A DNA stretch of 15,143 nt from contig CAZRVL010000052.1 of NCBI GenBank assembly GCA_964603455.1, positions 1-15,143 of the forward strand, read 5' to 3'. This DNA comes from Flemingiibacterium sp964603455. GTDB taxonomy: Bacteria; Bacillota; Clostridia; Oscillospirales; CAG-272. The notes under the pieces are model-generated. The model was not told the origin of the DNA and ran no database searches. It saw only the letters and a program-made list of their open reading frames with translations. Both the position numbers and the translations under genes were made by a program. This document shows positions 13,743 to 15,143 of the stretch, piece by piece (positions within the stretch are counted from its first letter, which is position 1; each line of letters begins with the position of its first letter).

Positions 13743-13800
13743 GCTCTCAGAGGAGCAGAAAGGACGTTTTCGCTATGCGAAAGCGAGGGAAAATAAAATG
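13743..13800 (+). promoter_or_regulatory. Leader module (mini-hairpin, SD, hairpin, start codon) of gpmI
   Basis: GCTC (13743-13746), loop TCAGAG, GAGC (13753-13756), AGAAAGGA (13757-13764), hairpin CGTTTTCGC-TAT-GCGAAAGCG (13765-13785, one G-T pair), spacer, ATG (13798-13800). The SD-like GAAAGGA ends 33 nt before the ATG. Unlike the two other copies, this one has a second SD-like GAGGG (13785-13789) after the hairpin, at a usual 8 nt from the ATG. Confidence 0.65.
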
Positions 13801-15143
13801 AAACTCAATAAGCTGAAAAATTTTAACGGAATAGAAGGTCCTGTCCTGACGATAGTCATGGACGGTATCGGTGTTGCGCCGGACAACGGAGCAAATGCTG
13901 TGGCTGCGGCTAACACGCCTACGCTCGATATGCTCACGGCTAAGTATCCTCATGTAAAGCTCAAGGCTCACGGAACTGCGGTCGGTCTTCCGTCCGATGA
14001 TGACATGGGCAACTCCGAGGTCGGACACAACGCTCTCGGCGCAGGTCAGGTCTTCGCACAGGGTGCAAAGCTCGTTTCGCAGTCGATAGAATCGGGCAAG
14101 ATGTTTGCATCCGATACATGGCAGGAGCTTATCGCAAATGTAAAGAGCAATGCTTCGACTCTCCATTTCCTCGGACTTTTCTCTGACGGAAATGTTCACT
14201 CGCACATCGATCACCTCAAGGCTATGCTCGTTCAGGCTAAGAAAGAGGGCGTGAACAAGGTTCGCATCCACATTCTCATCGACGGACGCGATGTCGGAGA
14301 GACCTCGGCATTCGATTATATCGATCCATTTGAAGCTTTTATTTCGGAGCTTCGCGATGACAGCTTCGATATAAAGATCGCGTCCGGCGGCGGACGTATG
14401 CAGATCACCATGGATAGATACGAAGCTAACTGGAAGATGGTCGAGCTTGGTTGGAAGACCCACGTGCTCGGTGAAGGCAGACAGTTTGCCAATGCACATG
14501 AGGCAGTTGCCGCATATCGTGATGAGCTTCATGTCATCGACCAGGATCTTCCGCCCTTCGTAATTGCAGAGGATGGAAAGCCTGTCGGAACTGTTGAAGA
14601 CGGCGACAGCGTTATATTCTACAACTTCCGCGGCGACCGCGCTATCGAGATCTCCCGTGCATTCGACGATGAGAAGCTTGACAAGTTCGACAGAGTACGC
14701 TATCCGAAGGTAGTATATGCCGGAATGCTCGAATACGATGGCGACCAGCATATCCCGCACAAGTATCTCGTAAACCCGCCCGAGATCACCGAGACGATGG
14801 GTGAATATCTCGCAGATACCGGCGTTTCGCAGCTTGCGATCTCCGAGACTCAGAAGTACGGTCATGTTACCTATTTCTGGAACGGAAACAAGTCGGGCAA
14901 GTTCAACGAGGAGCTTGAGACCTACATCGAGGTTCCGTCTGATGTCGTTCCGTTTGAGCAGAGACCGTGGATGAAGTGCGCAGAGATCACCGACAAGCTG
15001 ATCGAGTGCCTCAGAAGCGGAAAGTACAAGTATCTCCGCGTAAACTTCCCGAATGGCGATATGGTCGGACATACCGGCAGCTTTGCCGCTACCCAGTGCA
15101 GCGTTGAGGCACTTGACCTTCAGCTCGCACGAATCCTTCAGGT
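13798..15143 (+). CDS. gpmI: 2,3-bisphosphoglycerate-independent phosphoglycerate mutase (3' end outside the window)
   Basis: The first 448 residues of cofactor-independent phosphoglycerate mutase, which interconverts 3- and 2-phosphoglycerate in glycolysis and depends on two bound metal ions (usually Mn2+). Asp22 in VMDGIG and the phosphoserine nucleophile Ser73 in MGNSEVGHNALG are present. So are the substrate-binding IDGRDVG (161-167) and NFRGDRA (276-282), Lys353 in SETQKYGHVTYFWNG (349-363), and the metal ligands Asp421 and His425 in NGDMVGHTG (419-427). The remaining metal ligands (the DH pair and a last His) should lie in the 70-100 missing C-terminal residues. The frame is open to the edge. 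Its own promoter and long structured leader suggest separate control. Confidence 0.96.
   Translation, partial: MKLNKLKNFNGIEGPVLTIVMDGIGVAPDNGANAVAAANTPTLDMLTAKYPHVKLKAHGTAVGLPSDDDMGNSEVGHNALGAGQVFAQGAKLVSQSIESGKMFASDTWQELIANVKSNASTLHFLGLFSDGNVHSHIDHLKAMLVQAKKEGVNKVRIHILIDGRDVGETSAFDYIDPFEAFISELRDDSFDIKIASGGGRMQITMDRYEANWKMVELGWKTHVLGEGRQFANAHEAVAAYRDELHVIDQDLPPFVIAEDGKPVGTVEDGDSVIFYNFRGDRAIEISRAFDDEKLDKFDRVRYPKVVYAGMLEYDGDQHIPHKYLVNPPEITETMGEYLADTGVSQLAISETQKYGHVTYFWNGNKSGKFNEELETYIEVPSDVVPFEQRPWMKCAEITDKLIECLRSGKYKYLRVNFPNGDMVGHTGSFAATQCSVEALDLQLARILQ

Noticed and set aside
13644..13797. A known riboswitch in the gpmI leader
   Set aside because: The stems and loops do not match any class that I can recall by its conserved core; only an undefined structured leader can be supported.
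13747..15072. A long open frame of 441 codons on the minus strand opposite gpmI
   Set aside because: It is antisense to a clear phosphoglycerate mutase with all expected motifs, has no recognizable family and no SD; it results from the codon use of the real gene.

Overview
The window looks like a piece of a chromosome from an anaerobic, fermentative Clostridia-type Firmicute, probably of the Ruminococcaceae/Oscillospiraceae sort found in guts. The reasons are a NuoE/HATPase/[2Fe-2S]-ferredoxin cassette of the kind that precedes NAD-linked [FeFe] hydrogenases, a bacterial V-type ATPase, Firmicute-style Shine-Dalgarno (SD) sequences, sigma-A-like promoters and one lipoprotein signal. The genus cannot be named from this sequence alone. 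No mobile element, CRISPR array, tRNA or rRNA was seen.

Layout. (1) Positions 1-1437, minus strand: a redox cassette, nuoE-like subunit, then a GHKL ATPase-domain protein, then a thioredoxin-like ferredoxin-domain protein. It runs off the left edge, where the SD of the next gene is still visible. (2) 1438-1805: an AT-rich spacer with the redox promoter and the terminator of the ATPase operon. (3) 1806-10395, minus strand: a nine-gene V/A-type ATPase operon in the order H(G), C, I, K, F, E, A, B, D, which is a complete set for a rotary V1Vo enzyme. (4) 10483-12227, minus strand: an ACT-domain regulator (UPF0237) followed by a UPF0210/PFL-family protein, a pair also found together in other Firmicutes. 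(5) 12228-12546: a divergent promoter region. (6) 12547-13589, plus strand: a two-helix membrane protein and a small lipoprotein, both of unknown function. (7) 13609 to the right edge, plus strand: a promoter, a roughly 155-nt structured leader and gpmI (cofactor-independent phosphoglycerate mutase), cut off by the window end.

How the parts fit. gpmI is glycolytic. The redox cassette probably passes fermentation electrons to hydrogen through a downstream hydrogenase outside the window. The V-ATPase couples ATP to a transmembrane ion gradient. The ACT/UPF0210 pair has no established reaction.

The most unusual thing seen is a repeated RNA-like module directly upstream of three genes (ACT, UPF0210 and gpmI). 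It is a GCTC/GAGC mini-hairpin, the SD-like sequence GAAAGGA, a 20-21-nt hairpin, and then the start codon 33-35 nt after the SD. Two of the copies lie in one operon, one before each gene, which points to a role at translation rather than transcription initiation. The V-ATPase I gene has a related oddity, a perfect SD partly buried in a hairpin and 28 nt from its start codon. The ferredoxin-domain protein lacks two of the three cysteines expected in its family.
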